59,221 nucleotides of DNA, taken from NCBI GenBank assembly GCA_019116805.1, contig DXAV01000022.1:1-59221 (forward strand), written 5' to 3'. Origin of the DNA: Candidatus Bacteroides merdavium (GTDB lineage Bacteria; Bacteroidota; Bacteroidia; Bacteroidales; Bacteroidaceae). Below are positions 46,274-54,917 of this stretch, piece after piece (within the stretch, counting starts at the first letter, position 1; each line of letters begins with the position of its first letter). Under the pieces are notes generated by a model. That model did no database searches. It was not told the DNA's origin and was given only the letters and a program-made list of their open reading frames with translations. Made by a program: the position numbers and the translations under genes.

Positions 46274-49258
46274 TTATTTCTTAGAGTCCTCCGGTGCTGC
46301 CGCATTCTTTTTCATCAGCTTGTAAGCAATCGGCGAAGCGATGAACAAAGAGGAGAAGGTTCCGAATACTACACCCAAAATCATGGCGAACGAGAAGCTG
46401 CGGATGCTCTCTCCACCCAAGATAAAGATTACAACCAGCACAATCAACGTAGACGAACCGGTGAACAACGTACGGGTCAACGTGGAATTCAGTGAGTCGT
46501 TGAACAACTGGAACGTACTGCGCTTGGGATAGAGGTGGAAGTATTCGCGTACACGGTCGAAGATTACCACCTTATCGTTGATGGAGTAACCGATAGCGGT
46601 CAGGATGGCGCCGATAAAGGTTTGGTCTATCTCCATGGAGAACGGAAGAATGTTCCAGAACATGGAGTACACGCCCAATATCAGGATGGTATCGAATGTC
46701 AATGCGGCGATAGAACCTACACTATAAGCGATGTTGCGGAAACGGAAGAGAATGTAGAGACCGATGCCCAGCACGGCAAAGATAACGGCCCATACGGCTG
46801 CCACCTTGAGGTCGTCAGCAATGCTCGGACCTACCTTCTGCGAACTGATGATGCTACCGCCTGTGTGGTTATCACGGTCGATAAAGGTTTCCAACGAGAT
46901 ATTCTTCGTAAGCAACGGTTTCAACACCTCGTACAGTTTGGCTTCGATTTCAGAGTCTACGTTATTGCCTTCTTCGTTGATGCGGTAGTTGGTGCTGATA
47001 CGAACTGTCTTGCCGTCTGTACCGATGGCGATAACCGTCACGTTGGCATCCTCAAACTGTCCTTCCATCAATTCACGCACTTGTTCGGGTTCGATAGACT
47101 GTTCAAAACGTACCTGATAGTTGCGGCCGCCGGTGAAGTCAATACTTTGGCTCAATCCTCGAATAAAGAGGAAGCCTACGCAAATCAAAACGATGATTAA
47201 TCCGCTAGAAAGCCATGTTTTATTGTACTTCATGAAGTTATATTTCGTATCTTGTAGTACGCCTTTAGACAGACGGGTCTCAAACGTAAGGTTCAACCAC
47301 TTGTCTTTGTTCATGAAGTGCTCGAATACGAGGCGCGTCATAAACACGGCGGTAAAGAACGAAATGGCGATACCGATAATCAGCGTCGTTGCAAATCCAC
47401 GAATAGGTCCTGTACCGAAGTAGAACAGAATGACGCCGGTGATGATAGACGTAAAGTTAGAGTCGAAGATGGCGGAGAAGGCATTGGAATAACCGTCTTT
47501 CAAGGCATCTTTTACTTTCTTACCTAGTCGAAGTTCTTCTTTGGTACGCTCGAAAATCAACACGTTGGCATCCACCGCCATACCCAGTGACAATACCAAA
47601 CCGGCGATACCGGACATGGTCAATGCGGCCTGGAAGGAAGAAAGGATACCGAGAGTGAAGAAGAAGTTGAGCAACAGGGCGCCGTTGGCAACCATACCGG
47701 CTGTGAAACCGTACATGGAGCACACGTATACCATCAGCAGGATGAAGGCGACGATGCAGGAAATGATACCGGCTTCGATAGACTCCTGACCCAGTGACGG
47801 TCCTACAATATCTTCCTGAACAATGTGAGCCGGGGCAGGCATCTTACCGGACTTCAGCACGTTGGCCAAGTCTTTGGCTTCTTCGGGAGTGAAGTGACCG
47901 GTGATTTCTGAATTACCTCCGGTGATTTCGTTGATTACGTTCGGGGCTGAATATACATAGCCGTCCAATACGATGGCAATGCTTTTGCCGATATTCTGCT
48001 TGGTCAGCAAGGCCCAGCGGCGTGCACCGTCCGTATTCATGGACATGCTGACAGAGGGCTTGCCATATTGGTCGAAGTCGTCCTTGGCGTCTACAATAAC
48101 ATCGCCTTCCAATGGAGCACGGCCATTACGCTCGGTGGCCCGGATGGCATACAGTTCGTAGGTCTGCTTTTTCGGATCAAAGGAAGCGGCGGCTACACCC
48201 CATTTCAAACGAAGATCTTTGGGCAGTTCGGCCTGGACCTCGCGCATGGCCAGATAGCTGTTGATGGTAGCTGTATCTTTGGCCAATGCGTAGCCCACAA
48301 CAGGACCTTCAGCCGGATTGACCTGCATGACGGCCAGTAACGGATGCTCTTTCTTGTATTGTTCCATTCCGGCTTCCTGAGATGCAGTTTCGCCTTTCAG
48401 GGCAGCGGCCAGGCTGTCGGTTGCGCTTGTTGCGGCAACGGCAGCAGTTGTGTCGATGGCAACGGCTGTATTGGTCGTATCATTGGCGGCCAGCAGGTTG
48501 CGCAGCTTGGCATCGGCCGACTGCATATAAGGAGCGATTTCGTTGGCGTTGTAAGTTTCCCAGAATTCCAGATTTGCAGAACCTTGTAACAATTTTCTTA
48601 CACGTTCAGGTTCTTTGATACCCGGAAGTTCTACCATGATACGTCCCATTTTGTCTTCCAGACTTTGGATGTTGGGCTGGACGACACCGAAGCGGTCGAT
48701 ACGGGTGCGGAGTACATTGTATGAATTGCCTACAGCGGCTTTTACTTCTTCGCGCAGTACTTTTTCTACTTCTGCGTCAGTCGACTTCTGATTGACTTTG
48801 TCTTTCAGTTGCTGGGTAGCGAACAGTTGTGCCAACGGTGCGTCGGGGGCAAGGCGGTGATATTCGCGGATGAACAGTGTGATGACGTCATCCTGGCTGG
48901 TAGTAGCCTGCTGAGCGGCTGTAGCCAGTGCCTGGTTGAATGTCTCATCAGACTTGTTGTCTGCCAGTGCCTTGATGACATCGGGTACAGAAACTTCCAG
49001 GATGACGTTCATACCACCCTTCAGGTCCAGACCCAAACTGATTTCCATCTCTCTACAATCTTTCAGGCTCCAGTTCCATAACCAAACCTTTTCATTGGCC
49101 AGTGAGTCCAAGTAGCTTTGCTCCACTCTCGGATCTCCGTTTGCTATCTCCCGTGCTTTGTTTGTGTAGTGGCGGGTAACAAAAGAGAACGATAAGTAGA
49201 ACACGCATACCAAGGTCAGCAGTATGGCAAAAGCCTTTACAAATCCTTTGTTTTGCAT
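46274..49258 (-). CDS. secDF: Fused protein translocase subunit SecDF
   Basis: The 994-residue inner membrane protein combines SecD and SecF, as is normal in Bacteroidetes. It uses the proton gradient to help pull proteins out of the SecYEG channel. The SecD half has TM1 at about 8-28, the motif LGLDLKGGMNVILEV at about 73-87, a large periplasmic domain, and five TM helices at about 510-675. The SecF half starts near 700 with a TM and the paired motif SIDFTGGRNYQVRF, then TM helices to about 975. A low-complexity alanine-rich insert (TTAAVAATSATDSLAAALKG, near 265-285) sits in the periplasmic part. The ATG at 49258 follows a -7 candidate at 49318-49325. Confidence 0.95.
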   Translation of the reverse strand: MQNKGFVKAFAILLTLVCVFYLSFSFVTRHYTNKAREIANGDPRVEQSYLDSLANEKVWLWNWSLKDCREMEISLGLDLKGGMNVILEVSVPDVIKALADNKSDETFNQALATAAQQATTSQDDVITLFIREYHRLAPDAPLAQLFATQQLKDKVNQKSTDAEVEKVLREEVKAAVGNSYNVLRTRIDRFGVVQPNIQSLEDKMGRIMVELPGIKEPERVRKLLQGSANLEFWETYNANEIAPYMQSADAKLRNLLAANDTTNTAVAIDTTAAVAATSATDSLAAALKGETASQEAGMEQYKKEHPLLAVMQVNPAEGPVVGYALAKDTATINSYLAMREVQAELPKDLRLKWGVAAASFDPKKQTYELYAIRATERNGRAPLEGDVIVDAKDDFDQYGKPSVSMSMNTDGARRWALLTKQNIGKSIAIVLDGYVYSAPNVINEITGGNSEITGHFTPEEAKDLANVLKSGKMPAPAHIVQEDIVGPSLGQESIEAGIISCIVAFILLMVYVCSMYGFTAGMVANGALLLNFFFTLGILSSFQAALTMSGIAGLVLSLGMAVDANVLIFERTKEELRLGKKVKDALKDGYSNAFSAIFDSNFTSIITGVILFYFGTGPIRGFATTLIIGIAISFFTAVFMTRLVFEHFMNKDKWLNLTFETRLSKGVLQDTKYNFMKYNKTWLSSGLIIVLICVGFLFIRGLSQSIDFTGGRNYQVRFEQSIEPEQVRELMEGQFEDANVTVIAIGTDGKTVRISTNYRINEEGNNVDSEIEAKLYEVLKPLLTKNISLETFIDRDNHTGGSIISSQKVGPSIADDLKVAAVWAVIFAVLGIGLYILFRFRNIAYSVGSIAALTFDTILILGVYSMFWNILPFSMEIDQTFIGAILTAIGYSINDKVVIFDRVREYFHLYPKRSTFQLFNDSLNSTLTRTLFTGSSTLIVLVVIFILGGESIRSFSFAMILGVVFGTFSSLFIASPIAYKLMKKNAAAPEDSKK

Positions 49259-49317
49259 GTTACTTTTAGTTTATTATGATTACTTTATTGATTAATTTCT
49301 ACGCATTTACAAGGCTG

Positions 49318-49325
49318 CAAATATA
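49318..49325 (-). promoter_or_regulatory. Candidate -7 element for secDF
   Basis: The minus strand reads TATATTTG, an exact TAnnTTTG match, 59 bp before the secDF start. The -33 element is not clear. Confidence 0.45.
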
Positions 49326-49390
49326 GTTCTTTTTTCACAATATATTACTTCGTGGCCTTATTTTTTTAAATCTCAGAAGCCTTGACGCTG

Positions 49391-50494
49391 TTATTTCTCT
49401 TTGAAAGTGAAGTAACACCAGATGGGATAGTGGTCAGAATCTTTGATGCTTTTATCCACTGTACAGTTATAAGTTTGCAGATTTTTGCTGGTCAGAATAT
49501 GGTCGATACGGAAGTAGAACTTATTCTGATTGTATGAGATTCCTAATCCCTGTCCCGATTGGGTGAAGGCATCATTCAAATCATGACCTGCCACACGGTG
49601 GGTATAGGAAATGGGGGTGTCGTTGAAGTCTCCGCAGACGATGACGGAGGGATGTTTGGACTGCTTGACAGCTTGTGCGATGGCATCGGCTTGCGGAGCA
49701 CGTATGGCCGAAGCCTCGGCCAGCTTACCCAACAGAAGCCGTAGGCCACTTTCTACCTTTTCACGTTCGGGGGCAGATAGTATGTCCTCATAAACCACTT
49801 TGTCTTGTTTGGTCAGTTTGTTTGATTCCAAATGGTTATTGATAATGGTCACTGTGTCTTTCCCGATCTTTAATTCATAGACAAAAGAACCGTTGTAGTC
49901 ACTCTGATATTTCAATTGTCTGACAGACAAGACGGGATATTTTGAAAAGATAGCCATACGGTTAGTTGTGGCTTGTGCATCGCCCAGCTTGCTGATATGG
50001 TGATAAGGGTATGCTTTCAAAGCGCGTTCAATATCTTTTTGTGTCAGATGACGATGTGAGTCGGACGTGGCATATTCTTGCAGACACAGGATGTCGGCTT
50101 TGCTGTTTTGCAGATAGGTGAGGATAGGGTTCTTTCCGTCTTTCTTGACGCATCCGTCGAACCCCATAACGTTGTATGAAAGAATTTTTAGGCTTCCTTC
50201 CGGCAGGTGGTCGGTGTGGAAGTTAACGGGCAGATAAGTCCGTATCTGCGGATACGCCAGCAGCATGCCTGCCAGAGGCAGTAAGGCTAGTCGGTATCGT
50301 TGGATAACCAGCCAGAATAGCAGGAAACAGACGTTCAGTAACAGGAAAATGGGGAAGGCCAATCCTAGGCAGGAACGTAGCGGATGTATGGTGGGCTGGA
50401 TATAGGGGCTGTAGGCCGAAAGCAGGAAAGCAGCTGTACATGCGGCATTGACAGCTCCGATGGCAACGGCCATTACATTTCGAATGATTTTCAT
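49391..50494 (-). CDS. Membrane-anchored endonuclease/exonuclease/phosphatase family protein
   Basis: The 367-residue protein begins with three hydrophobic segments (about residues 7-27, 38-60 and 65-85). It continues with a DNase I-like metal-dependent hydrolase domain at about 105-365. Family motifs are in order: ILSYNVMGFDG, DILCLQEY (catalytic Glu), INNHLES, VCGDFNDTP, RIDHILTS and the final SDHYPIWC with the catalytic His. The domain acts on phosphodiesters or phosphomonoesters, either nucleic acid or lipid/inositol phosphates, and sequence alone does not choose. It lies 9 bp after the rhomboid gene upstream and is the last gene of that operon. Confidence 0.88.
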   Translation of the reverse strand: MKIIRNVMAVAIGAVNAACTAAFLLSAYSPYIQPTIHPLRSCLGLAFPIFLLLNVCFLLFWLVIQRYRLALLPLAGMLLAYPQIRTYLPVNFHTDHLPEGSLKILSYNVMGFDGCVKKDGKNPILTYLQNSKADILCLQEYATSDSHRHLTQKDIERALKAYPYHHISKLGDAQATTNRMAIFSKYPVLSVRQLKYQSDYNGSFVYELKIGKDTVTIINNHLESNKLTKQDKVVYEDILSAPEREKVESGLRLLLGKLAEASAIRAPQADAIAQAVKQSKHPSVIVCGDFNDTPISYTHRVAGHDLNDAFTQSGQGLGISYNQNKFYFRIDHILTSKNLQTYNCTVDKSIKDSDHYPIWCYFTFKEK

Positions 50495-50503
50495 GCGGAT
50501 AAT

Positions 50504-51394
50504 TTATCTTTTACTGGCATCGAAGAGACTTTTTTTCTCATCGGCGGTCAGGCTTTCGTAGCCTGATTTCTTCAGCTTGTCCAGGATGCGGTCTATTTCG
50601 TCAAACTGGCTTTTCTTTCGTGCATTATAGTCGTAGTCTTTCTGACGGTTACCGCCATAATGGATTTTCATCTTGGGTTTTCGGGTACGTGGTGAGAAAA
50701 ACTCGGTAAAGGTATCCAGTGTGCGGTTAATCCATGCGGTGATATCCCTTCCTTTGTTAAGGGAGGCGGCAAACCAAAGGCCGGCGAGAGCACCTCCCAG
50801 GTGGGAAATGTGTCCGCCTGCATTGCTCGAAGTGATAAAGAATAGATCCATTCCGATAACAATCAGGGCCAGATACTTTAATCGTACTGTGCCGAGCAGG
50901 AGAAGGGATATTGGATAGTTGGGCTCCCGATAGGCCGTAGCGGCTACGATGGCCAATACTGAGGCGGAAGCTCCCAGCAGAAAAGAACCTTCTATCATGT
51001 ACTGGAAGTAGGGGAAAATGTTGTAGGCCGTCATGTAGAGCAGGCCGCCGCAGATACCTCCTAACAGATAGACTCCTCGTAAGTGTTTGGCTGAGAAGAA
51101 TAGCAGGAACATTTTGCCAAACCAATAAAGCCACAGCATATTGAAGAGGATATGAAAAAATCCTGCATGCATGAACATGTAGGTCAGCAAAGTCCAGGGC
51201 TGTATAATGAATCGGCTGAATGATGCGGGCAGTTCCAGCCAGCTAAGTCCTCCGTCCAGTGAGTAATTGAATAGTTGCAGCAGTACTCCACACACCGTCA
51301 CCAGTATGAAAACAGTCACATTGATGTAGATCAGTTGCAGGCAGATGTTACCTTTCTGATATTTTTCTTTCAGTTCAGTTATAATAGTAGCCAT
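50504..51394 (-). CDS. Rhomboid family intramembrane serine protease with C-terminal extension
   Basis: The 296-residue membrane protein has six or more TM helices. The catalytic serine lies in LLGASASVLAI at about 138-148, and the catalytic histidine in GGHISHLGGALAG at about 193-205. MHAGFFHILFNMLWLYWFG at about 75-93 is the usual second-helix block. A soluble tail of about 70 residues (from KMKIHYGGNRQKDYDYN) ends in a charged helical segment with YESLTADEKKSLFDASKR. The start overlaps the end of the upstream rhomboid gene by 20 bp, so the two are translationally coupled. Natural substrates are unknown. Confidence 0.9.
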   Translation of the reverse strand: MATIITELKEKYQKGNICLQLIYINVTVFILVTVCGVLLQLFNYSLDGGLSWLELPASFSRFIIQPWTLLTYMFMHAGFFHILFNMLWLYWFGKMFLLFFSAKHLRGVYLLGGICGGLLYMTAYNIFPYFQYMIEGSFLLGASASVLAIVAATAYREPNYPISLLLLGTVRLKYLALIVIGMDLFFITSSNAGGHISHLGGALAGLWFAASLNKGRDITAWINRTLDTFTEFFSPRTRKPKMKIHYGGNRQKDYDYNARKKSQFDEIDRILDKLKKSGYESLTADEKKSLFDASKR

Positions 51395-52109
51395 TTCCTC
51401 TGTTCTTTTTTCTCCAGTACATTATCAGAATAAATCCGAAAATCATGCCTCCCAGGTGTGCGAAGTGAGCCACGTTATCACCGGCACTGTTAGCCAGTCC
51501 CGAATACAACTCTATCAGCGCATAGCCCATAACAAAGTATTTGGCCTTGATAGGCATTGGTAGCGGGAAGATGAACATGGGCTGGTTGGGAAACAGCATG
51601 CCGAATCCCAGCAGGATGGCATATACCGCGCCCGAGGCTCCCACTGTGGATGAGTTCAGCACCAGGTTCAGGCTGGCCATGGAGGGATCGACGAAATTCA
51701 TGCTCGAACGCAGTGCCTTGGAACCTTCTTCAAAGACAGCCTGGATGGCCTCTGGGCTCATACCAGACTCGATGGTGAAGTAGCGGACGGCAGTTACGGT
51801 CTCCTGTATCAGACCTGCACCGATACCACAAATCATGTAATAGACCAAAAAGCGCTTGGGACCCCATACTTGCTCCAGAATACGCCCGAACATCCATACG
51901 GCAAACATGTTGAAGAATACATGGGTGAAACCGGCATGCATGAACATGTAGGTGATGAGTTGGCCGACATTGAAGCGGTCGGATAATACAAAGTGCAGCC
52001 CTAGGTAATCGGCCAGGTCAATTCCGTAACTTTCGGCCACAAACGTGCCGAGAAACATCAGGGCATTGATGATCAGCAGATTTTTAGTGACTGTAGGGAT
52101 ATTGTTCAT
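51375..52109 (-). CDS. Rhomboid family intramembrane serine protease
   Basis: The start at 52109 (MNNIPTVTKNLLIINALMFL) is chosen over the open frame to 52223. The longer form would begin upstream of the well-matched promoter at 52137-52167 and adds 38 residues unlike rhomboids. The 244-residue product has the HAGFTHVFFNMFAVWMFG block near 65-82, the catalytic serine in VGASGAVYAILLGFG near 155-169, and the catalytic histidine in AHFAHLGGMIFGF near 218-230. It is the first gene of a three-gene operon with a second rhomboid and the endonuclease/exonuclease/phosphatase-family gene. Confidence 0.9.
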   Translation of the reverse strand: MNNIPTVTKNLLIINALMFLGTFVAESYGIDLADYLGLHFVLSDRFNVGQLITYMFMHAGFTHVFFNMFAVWMFGRILEQVWGPKRFLVYYMICGIGAGLIQETVTAVRYFTIESGMSPEAIQAVFEEGSKALRSSMNFVDPSMASLNLVLNSSTVGASGAVYAILLGFGMLFPNQPMFIFPLPMPIKAKYFVMGYALIELYSGLANSAGDNVAHFAHLGGMIFGFILIMYWRKKNRGNGYYYN

Positions 52110-52136
52110 ATGGAAGTTTTTTGATATATTGGAGTG

Positions 52137-52167
52137 CAAAAATAGTGAAAGGTAAAAGTAATACAAA
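52137..52167 (-). promoter_or_regulatory. Promoter for the rhomboid operon
   Basis: On the minus strand TTTG (52167-52164), exactly 19 bp, then TATTTTTG (52144-52137) is a full match to the Bacteroides promoter. The -7 element is 28 bp from the chosen ATG. Confidence 0.75.
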
Positions 52168-52236
52168 ATAAGCCGGCCTATTTTTATTACCTTATTACCC
52201 CGCATCTTATTTTTGTGCACCAAAAATACGAATTAA

Positions 52237-52254
52237 TTCTGTTATGTAACAGAA
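52237..52254. promoter_or_regulatory. 18-bp dyad between divergent promoters
   Basis: TTCTGTT-ATGT-AACAGAA is a perfect 7-bp inverted repeat midway between the rhomboid and HU promoters. A second dyad follows (AAAAGCTG near 52255-52262 with CAGCTTTT at 52280-52287). They could be operator sites or hairpins. No function is shown by the sequence. Confidence 0.4.
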
Positions 52255-52310
52255 AAAAGCTGCATTGTTGATTCTTTTTCAGCTTTTAAATGTTTTTTCT
52301 TTCCTTTTTA

Positions 52311-52341
52311 TTTGATATTCAGAATATTTGCCATATTTTTG
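52311..52341 (+). promoter_or_regulatory. Promoter for the HU gene
   Basis: TTTG (52311-52314), exactly 19 bp, then TATTTTTG (52334-52341) fits the Bacteroides promoter fully. The expected leader is about 50 nt. Confidence 0.75.
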
Positions 52342-52400
52342 TAGGGATAGCTTCAGATTGCTTCTTTTGTATAACAATAATTATTATTTAGGTAAAGGTT

Positions 52401-52667
52401 ATGAATAAAGCTGAATTGATTAATGCCATGGCTGGCAATGCCGATATGACGAAGGCTGATGCGGCGAAGGCGCTGAATGCGTTTCTGGAAGTTGTGACGG
52501 ACGCATTGAAGAGAGGAGAAAAGGTTACATTAGTAGGTTTTGGAACATTTTCGGTAACCGAAAGGGCTGCCCGTATGGGTATTAATCCGACAAACAAACA
52601 GCCGATTGAAATTCCTGCCAAGAAGGCTGTGAAGTTTAAGGCAGGTACGGAGCTGTCATTCGAGTAA
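52401..52667 (+). CDS. HU-family nucleoid DNA-binding protein
   Basis: The 88-residue protein is the size of bacterial HU. It starts MNKAELINAMAGNADMTKAD and has the conserved turn GEKVTLVGFGTFSVTERAAR at about 38-57. The DNA-contacting arm sequence is RMGINPTNKQPIEIPAKK, with the intercalating proline in INPTN, and the ending is VKFKAGTELS. It should bend and compact DNA as a dimer. The gene stands alone between the rhomboid operon and argS with its own consensus promoter. Confidence 0.94.
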   Translation: MNKAELINAMAGNADMTKADAAKALNAFLEVVTDALKRGEKVTLVGFGTFSVTERAARMGINPTNKQPIEIPAKKAVKFKAGTELSFE

Positions 52668-52704
52668 TCGTGGGACAGAGCCATATTTAATCGTTTTTAG
52701 GGAA

Positions 52705-52768
52705 ACACGGGTTGTAGGCCGTATTGCTGATTTTTTTTCTGCGTAGGCCGGGCAACCCGTGTGCTGTT
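52705..52768 (+). terminator. Candidate terminator after the HU gene
   Basis: ACACGGGTTG (52705-52714) pairs with CAACCCGTGT (52753-52762) over 10 bp and is followed by GCTGTTTTG. The loop is long and holds a T8 run, so the exact end point is uncertain. Confidence 0.55.
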
Positions 52769-52780
52769 TTGAGAGAATGT

Positions 52781-53007
52781 TTGAAAACTCCGTTTTCCGC
52801 TTTGTGTTTCTCTTCGGTTTGCAGGATCTTTATATAAGACAGGCTGCACCTCGGGACCGAAAGCTTGAAAACTTCGTTTTCTGCTTTGCGCTTCTCTCGG
52901 TTTGCACTATCTTTGGATAAGACAGGCTGCACTTCGGCAGTAAAAAGCTGAAAACAATGTTTTCATCTTTTGTACTTCCCTCAGTTTGCACTATCTTTGC
53001 AGCAGGA
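52781..53007. repeat. Promoter-bearing repeat, three tandem copies before argS
   Basis: Copies start at 52781, 52865 and 52948 (84 and 83 bp apart). Each contains a dyad GAAAAC-N3-GTTTTC, then 3-4 bp, then TTTG and about 19-20 bp later a TATCTTTG-like -7 element, followed by a shared tail (AAGACAGGCTGCAC) in the first two. Copies two and three have exact promoters (TTTG at 52885 with TATCTTTG at 52908; TTTG at 52969 with TATCTTTG at 52992). Copy one is degraded (GATCTTTA). Confidence 0.88.
52969..52999 (+). promoter_or_regulatory. argS-proximal promoter (third repeat copy)
   Basis: TTTG (52969-52972), exactly 19 bp, then TATCTTTG (52992-52999) lies 23 bp before the argS ATG. It is the most direct promoter for argS; the copy at 52885-52915 would give a second, longer transcript. 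Confidence 0.7.
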
Positions 53008-53021
53008 AATAATTAGAAACT

Positions 53022-54842
53022 ATGGATATACAACAGAAACTGGTAGCGTCCGTCATCAGCGGACTGAAAGCACTCTACGGGCAGGACGTGCCTGCCGCAC
53101 AGGTGCAGTTGCAGAAAACCAAGAAAGAATTTGAAGGACATCTGACGCTGGTTGTGTTCCCCTTCCTCCGCATGTCGAAGAAGGGACCCGAGCAGACGGC
53201 GCAGGAAATCGGTGAATACCTGCTGGCAAACGAGCCTTCGCTCGTGGCCAAGTTCAACGTCATCAAGGGCTTCCTGAATCTTACCATTGCTTCTTCGGCA
53301 TGGATCGAACTGCTTAACGGCATTCAGGCTGATCCGCACTACGGATTGACTGAAGCTACAGATCAGTCGCCGCTGGTGATGATTGAGTATTCGTCGCCCA
53401 ACACCAACAAGCCTCTCCACTTGGGACACGTGCGCAACAACCTGTTGGGTAACGCCTTGGCCAACATCATCGCTGCCAATGGCAACCGTGTGGTGAAGAC
53501 CAACATCGTGAACGACCGCGGTATCCACATCTGCAAGTCCATGCTGGCTTGGCTGAAGTATGGCAATGGCGAAACACCCGAGTCGAGTGGCAAGAAGGGT
53601 GACCACCTCATCGGTGACTACTACGTGGCATTCGACAAACACTTCAAGGCTGAAGTGAAGGAACTGATGGCCAAGTACCAGGCTGAAGGCATGAACGAGG
53701 AAGAGGCCAAGGCTAAGGCTGAAGCCGAATCGCCCCTGATGAAGGAAGCCCGCGAGATGCTCGTGAAGTGGGAGGCTGGCGACCCCGAAGTTCGTGCCCT
53801 GTGGCAGAAGATGAACGACTGGGTATATGCCGGCTTCGACGAGACTTACAAGATGATGGGCGTCAGCTTCGACAAGATATACTACGAATCGAATACGTAT
53901 CTCGAAGGCAAGAAGAAAGTGCTCGAAGGACTGGAGAAGGGGCTCTTCTACCGCAAGGAAGACGGTTCCGTGTGGGCCGACCTGACGGGCGAAGGCCTCG
54001 ACCATAAGCTGCTGCTCCGTGCCGACGGTACGTCTGTTTATATGACGCAGGACATCGGTACGGCAGAACAGCGTTTCTCCGACTATCCTATCGACAAGAT
54101 GATTTATGTGGTGGGTAACGAGCAGAATTACCACTTCCAGGTGCTGTCCATCCTCCTCGACCGTCTGGGCTTCGAGTGGGGTAAGAGCCTGGTGCATTTC
54201 TCCTACGGTATGGTGGAACTGCCCGAAGGCAAGATGAAGAGCCGCGAGGGTACGGTAGTCGATGCCGACGACCTGATGGAAGAAATGATCAACACCGCCA
54301 AGGAAACCAGCGGCGAGCTGGGCAAGCTGGACGGCTTGACGCAGGCCGAGGCTGACGACATCGCCCGCATCGTGGGCTTGGGTGCGCTGAAGTATTTCAT
54401 CCTGAAAGTGGATGCCCGCAAGAACATGACGTTCAACCCCAAGGAATCCATCGACTTCAACGGCAACACCGGTCCTTTCATCCAATATACCTACGCCCGC
54501 ATCCAGTCCGTCCTGCGTAAAGCGGCCGGAGCAGGTATCGTTATCCCCGAACAGCTTCATTCGGGCATCGAGCTGAGCACGAAGGAAGAAGGCTTGATTC
54601 AGATGCTGGCCGACTTTGCCGGTGTGGTGAAGCAGGCAGGCGAGGACTACAGTCCTTCAGGCATTGCCAACTACTGCTATGACTTGGTGAAGGAGTACAA
54701 CCAGTTCTACCACGACTTCAGCATTCTGCGCGAGGAGAATGCCGACGTCAAGGTGTTCCGTCTCGCCCTGTCGCGCGAGGTGGGCAAGGTAGTCCGTCTG
54801 GGCATGGGCCTGCTGGGCATCGAAGTTCCCGAACGTATGTAA
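53022..54842 (+). CDS. argS: Arginyl-tRNA synthetase
   Basis: The 606-residue cytoplasmic class I synthetase charges tRNA-Arg. The N-terminal Add-1 domain occupies about residues 1-115. The HIGH signature appears as SSPNTNKPLHLGHVRNN at about 124-140, and GKMKSREGTVVDADDL near 405-420 is the KMSKS-equivalent. The C-terminal anticodon-binding domain (about 480-606) contains NTGPFIQYTYARIQSVLRKA and ends LGIEVPERM. The length is normal and the frame intact. It is preceded by a triplicated promoter region and followed by a strong terminator. A tRNA-Arg gene lies in the same window but about 32 kb away. Confidence 0.96.
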   Translation: MDIQQKLVASVISGLKALYGQDVPAAQVQLQKTKKEFEGHLTLVVFPFLRMSKKGPEQTAQEIGEYLLANEPSLVAKFNVIKGFLNLTIASSAWIELLNGIQADPHYGLTEATDQSPLVMIEYSSPNTNKPLHLGHVRNNLLGNALANIIAANGNRVVKTNIVNDRGIHICKSMLAWLKYGNGETPESSGKKGDHLIGDYYVAFDKHFKAEVKELMAKYQAEGMNEEEAKAKAEAESPLMKEAREMLVKWEAGDPEVRALWQKMNDWVYAGFDETYKMMGVSFDKIYYESNTYLEGKKKVLEGLEKGLFYRKEDGSVWADLTGEGLDHKLLLRADGTSVYMTQDIGTAEQRFSDYPIDKMIYVVGNEQNYHFQVLSILLDRLGFEWGKSLVHFSYGMVELPEGKMKSREGTVVDADDLMEEMINTAKETSGELGKLDGLTQAEADDIARIVGLGALKYFILKVDARKNMTFNPKESIDFNGNTGPFIQYTYARIQSVLRKAAGAGIVIPEQLHSGIELSTKEEGLIQMLADFAGVVKQAGEDYSPSGIANYCYDLVKEYNQFYHDFSILREENADVKVFRLALSREVGKVVRLGMGLLGIEVPERM

Positions 54843-54877
54843 GCCGTAGTGCTTATTTGATATAGTTTTCAGCAGGG

Positions 54878-54908
54878 GAGCGCATCGTGTGGGTGCGCTC
54901 CTTTTTTA
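54878..54908 (+). terminator. Rho-independent terminator after argS
   Basis: GGAGCGCA (54878-54885) and TGCGCTCC (54895-54902) form an 8-bp stem followed by TTTTTT. It lies in the gap between convergent argS and the DUF6624-like gene. Confidence 0.88.
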
Positions 54909-54917
54909 TTGCTTCTG

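Larger units (their letters stand above)
52668..53021. other. 354-bp noncoding stretch between the HU gene and argS
   Basis: The stretch contains the HU terminator candidate (52705-52768) and then three copies of a promoter-bearing repeat (52781-53007). No small gene is supported; reading frames are short and the sequence is repetitive. Confidence 0.8.

Noticed and set aside
53013..54560. 515-codon open frame antisense to argS
   Set aside because: argS is unmistakable on the plus strand. The antisense frame is rich in His, Val and Leu, as expected from reading a GC-skewed gene backwards.
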